The position numbers and the translations under genes are program-made. This document shows, in pieces, positions 5,690 to 7,775 of a DNA stretch of 7,775 bases (its first letter is position 1; every line of letters begins with the position of its first letter). This DNA is from JALSJK01 sp964530345 (GTDB taxonomy: Bacteria; Pseudomonadota; Gammaproteobacteria; Methylococcales; Methylomonadaceae). The DNA lies in assembly GCA_964530345.1 (NCBI GenBank), contig CAZGYJ010000139.1, positions 1 through 7,775 on the forward strand, given 5' to 3'. The notes beneath the pieces are model-generated. The model was not told the DNA's origin. It saw nothing but the letters and a program-made list of their open reading frames with translations, and did not search any database.

Positions 5690-7021
5690 TTAGCGAATAC
5701 TGCTAATCGATGAAAGTTGCTGGGTTAAATAAGAACCCGTTGAATTCATTTGAGCAACAAATGAATCCATTGCAGCAAATTGTTTTCTTAGCCTCCTTTC
5801 AGTATTAACCAACCTTGCTTCCATTTGAATTTTTCGATCACTAATTCTATCAAGCCTTTTTTTCAAGCCATCTTCCCGTCCATCGATCAAACCATCAGAG
5901 TCTAAAATTGATTTTGCAACGGATTCCAAGCGCGATGCAAAACCTTCATCTTTTACCGAAAATAGGTTTACGACCGATGAAAAATCTGCATTCATTTGTT
6001 TGGTAAACAAATTACTATCCAGCTTCATTTTTCCTTCTTTGTCAACAGCTAACCCTACCTCGGACATAAATTTGAAACTGGAATCAGTAATTGCGTTTCC
6101 CGAATTTAAAACACCCAATAAACGAGACTCAATACTACTGAGTGTACTGTCCGCTTCAAGTTGCCCTTGTCGTTGATTTTTAATTTCATCTTTTAACGCA
6201 TTAAAAGCATCAGCAAACGCTTGGACATTTTCTTTAATCGCTTCATCATCCCGATTAATATCAATAACCACTGATCCAGGTTTTTTAATATCCAAAGTTA
6301 CCCCGTCAATCAAATCACTTACCGAATTGGAAGAGCGGGTGACAGTAAAATTATTTTCAAACAACATGACAGCATCAAGATCGGTTGCTTCAAAGGTGCT
6401 ATTGCCGTCACGATCTTCATTAATTGTGTTCATTGCAAACGGCGCATTGTTTAATTGAACAAAGTTTTTGCTGCCGGTTTCATTTCCTGTTAACAGCAAC
6501 CGATATCCTTGATCATCATGTAAAATCGAAGCAGTGACCCCTTTATTATCAGTAGCTTTATTAATTTCATCTCTGATTTCCTGCAAGGTCTTGCCATCAA
6601 CAGCAACTTCAAAAGAATCATCACCTACCTGAATAGTCATCGGAGTAGCTGAACCATACCGAGTGGTATCCGCATCGACCTGAGCTTCAGAAGCAAGTTT
6701 GTGATTTTCGGCGATGCGTTTTACTTCAACAGAAAAAACACCTTTCGCAGCATCTTTCGATGCCGTAATGCCAAGAATTTCTTCATCAGTTGAATTAGCT
6801 GCATAAATTTTGAATTTATCAGCAGTCCCCAAATTCGCCATCGCTGTCTGAAAATCAGCAACTTTACTTTTTAATTGCCCATAAGCACTGATTTGATTAT
6901 TAATGGTTGATTCTTTTCTATCCAGTTGCCTGATTGGCTGACGCTCCAGTTCCATTAACTTGGTAACGATACCATTAATATCTAATCCAGAACCAATACC
7001 CGGTGCTTGTATGCCAGCCAT
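5690..7021 (-). CDS. fliD: Flagellar filament capping protein FliD (hook-associated protein 2)
   Basis: FliD forms the cap at the filament tip and guides folding and insertion of exported flagellin. The 443 residues show the expected plan: an N-terminal segment MAGIQAPGIGSGLDINGIV leading into a helix (to about residue 65), beta-rich exposed domains from about 80 to 250, and a C-terminal region with LIDGVTLDIKKPGS at 237-250, LGVLN at 302-306, GLAVDKEGKMKLD at 323-335 and a charged coiled coil at about 382-420. There is no cysteine and no signal peptide, as expected for type III export. AGAGG lies seven bases before the ATG. flaG is 21 bases upstream and fliS 23 bases downstream, so the three are very likely one transcript. 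Confidence 0.95.
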   Translation of the reverse strand: MAGIQAPGIGSGLDINGIVTKLMELERQPIRQLDRKESTINNQISAYGQLKSKVADFQTAMANLGTADKFKIYAANSTDEEILGITASKDAAKGVFSVEVKRIAENHKLASEAQVDADTTRYGSATPMTIQVGDDSFEVAVDGKTLQEIRDEINKATDNKGVTASILHDDQGYRLLLTGNETGSKNFVQLNNAPFAMNTINEDRDGNSTFEATDLDAVMLFENNFTVTRSSNSVSDLIDGVTLDIKKPGSVVIDINRDDEAIKENVQAFADAFNALKDEIKNQRQGQLEADSTLSSIESRLLGVLNSGNAITDSSFKFMSEVGLAVDKEGKMKLDSNLFTKQMNADFSSVVNLFSVKDEGFASRLESVAKSILDSDGLIDGREDGLKKRLDRISDRKIQMEARLVNTERRLRKQFAAMDSFVAQMNSTGSYLTQQLSSISSIR

Positions 7022-7042
7022 TTATCAGCCTCTCATTTTCTT

Positions 7043-7504
7043 TTACGCCTGCTCTTGGAGCAAAATTCCAGAAAATTTTTCCAATGATTCAGCAATTCTC
7101 AGTATCTCTTCGGACGGTATCTGCCTGATCACTTCATCGGTTTCTGAATCGATGACTTTAATCACAGTTCGATCTGTTTCTTCATCGACACTAAACCGAA
7201 TTTCCCTATTAATCTTCTGGGTATAATCATTTAATTGTGCTATTTTTTTATCTAATTCTTTATTTTCTGCTTCTTTAGTCTTTGCATCTAAAAGCTCTGA
7301 AGCCAGTTTTTTTTCTTCAGCGGGCTGACCTTCAATCTTGCTAAGACCTTTTTTGCCCATGACAGAATTTGAAAACTCAATCGCTGATGTTTTTGGCCTC
7401 ATATCGGGCTGACTAACAACCCGATCAAGATTAAATCTTTGTTGAATCTTTACCGGCGAAGCAGTTTGTGTACTCGTTATTTCACTCGCCATCACACTCA
7501 CCAT
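7043..7504 (-). CDS. flaG: FlaG-family flagellar protein
   Basis: A 153-residue protein of the FlaG family, found between flagellin and fliD in polar flagellar clusters and linked in Vibrio and Pseudomonas relatives to control of filament length. The N-terminal half is polar and poorly conserved, with a Lys/Glu-rich helical stretch at about 63-90. The conserved domain is at 97-150: INREIRFSVDEETDRTVIKV, then SETDEVIRQIPSEEILRIAE and an end LEKFSGILLQEQA. The ATG at 7504 lacks a Shine-Dalgarno; a second ATG at 7492 follows GGTGAG and would give 149 residues starting MASEIT, which may be the true start. The flagellin stop lies 52 bases upstream. Confidence 0.88.
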   Translation of the reverse strand: MVSVMASEITSTQTASPVKIQQRFNLDRVVSQPDMRPKTSAIEFSNSVMGKKGLSKIEGQPAEEKKLASELLDAKTKEAENKELDKKIAQLNDYTQKINREIRFSVDEETDRTVIKVIDSETDEVIRQIPSEEILRIAESLEKFSGILLQEQA

Positions 7505-7526
7505 TGCATTACAATTAAATATACAT

Positions 7527-7545
7527 AGAAACCAATCAGGTTTCT
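7527..7545 (-). terminator. Hairpin after fliC (weak terminator or processing stem)
   Basis: AGAAACC (7527-7533) and GGTTTCT (7539-7545) form a perfect seven-pair stem with a five-base loop, between the flagellin stop codon and flaG. On the minus strand the following bases are AT-rich but not a U-run, so it is at best a leaky terminator. It could also protect the flagellin mRNA 3' end while allowing some read-through into flaG-fliD-fliS-fliT. Confidence 0.4.
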
Positions 7546-7556
7546 GTTAATCATCA

Positions 7557-7775
7557 TTAACGCAACAATGACAAGGCTGATTGCGGCAACTGATTTGCCT
7601 GGGCAACAATCGTAGTTCCTGCTTGTGACAGAATTTGCGCTCTAGTCAGTTTCGATGTTTCTGCTGCAAAATCTGCATCCTGAATTCGACTTCTACCAGC
7701 CGAAAGATTTTCAGAATAATTCTGCAAGTTGGAAATCACTGCGTCAAATCGGTTTTGAACCGCTCCATAGGTTGA
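7557..7775 (-). CDS. fliC: Flagellin, C-terminal part (cut by window edge)
   Basis: The last 72 residues of a flagellin, the subunit of the filament; the gene runs off the right edge. The frame is open to the last base, and translation from 7775 gives STYGAVQNRFDAVISN, then SENLSAGRSRIQDADFAAET, and the ending QLPQSALSLLR. This is the conserved C-terminal D1/D0 helical region that packs in the filament core and is bound by FliS. The start codon, the variable outer domain and the promoter are outside the window. Upstream position relative to flaG-fliD-fliS-fliT is the usual polar-flagellum order. Confidence 0.95.
   Translation of the reverse strand, partial: STYGAVQNRFDAVISNLQNYSENLSAGRSRIQDADFAAETSKLTRAQILSQAGTTIVAQANQLPQSALSLLR

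Noticed and set aside
6379..6423. EF-hand-like acidic loop in FliD (residues 201-214, NEDRDGNSTFEATD)
   Set aside because: The spacing of acidic residues does not fit the 12-residue EF-hand loop; the final Glu is one position off.
6960..7226. An 88-residue frame on the + strand across the fliD-flaG junction
   Set aside because: It is antisense to two well-supported flagellar genes and has no recognisable protein features.

Overview
The window looks like a chromosomal segment of an AT-rich gammaproteobacterium. The evidence is an FNR-type [4Fe-4S] regulator, CysD and CysN proteins close to those of Pseudomonas and E. coli, a YpjD-type membrane protein, and the polar-flagellum order fliC-flaG-fliD-fliS-fliT. 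A finer placement (for example among the methanotrophic Methylococcales) is only a guess. I see no mobile element, CRISPR array, tRNA or rRNA.

Layout. (1) Positions 1-946: a small doubtful ORF on the + strand, then fnr on the - strand. (2) 947-1433: a long AT-rich divergent regulatory region between fnr and cysD. It has a good sigma70-type promoter for cysD, flanked by two dyads that share the half-site TTGTAA/TTACAA. (3) 1434-4947, + strand: cysD, cysN and a ypjD-like gene. CysD and CysN form ATP sulfurylase, which activates sulfate to APS. A small palindromic, REP-like element lies between cysD and cysN. (4) 4952-7775, - strand: flagellar filament genes, read from the right edge as the end of fliC (flagellin), flaG, fliD (filament cap), fliS (flagellin chaperone) and fliT-like (cap chaperone). 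The two blocks meet tail to tail with 4 bp between stop codons.

The most unusual item is the C-terminus of CysN. About 100 residues after the translation-factor core resemble the APS kinase (CysC) domain of fused CysNC proteins. The P-loop has lost its lysine and Ser/Thr, and most of the kinase core is missing, yet the reading frame is intact. The protein should make APS with CysD but should not phosphorylate it, so this cell either needs a separate CysC or reduces APS directly.

A second pattern is that the three + strand genes (cysD, cysN, ypjD) lack a convincing Shine-Dalgarno sequence. The - strand genes fnr, fliD, fliS and fliT have clear ones.
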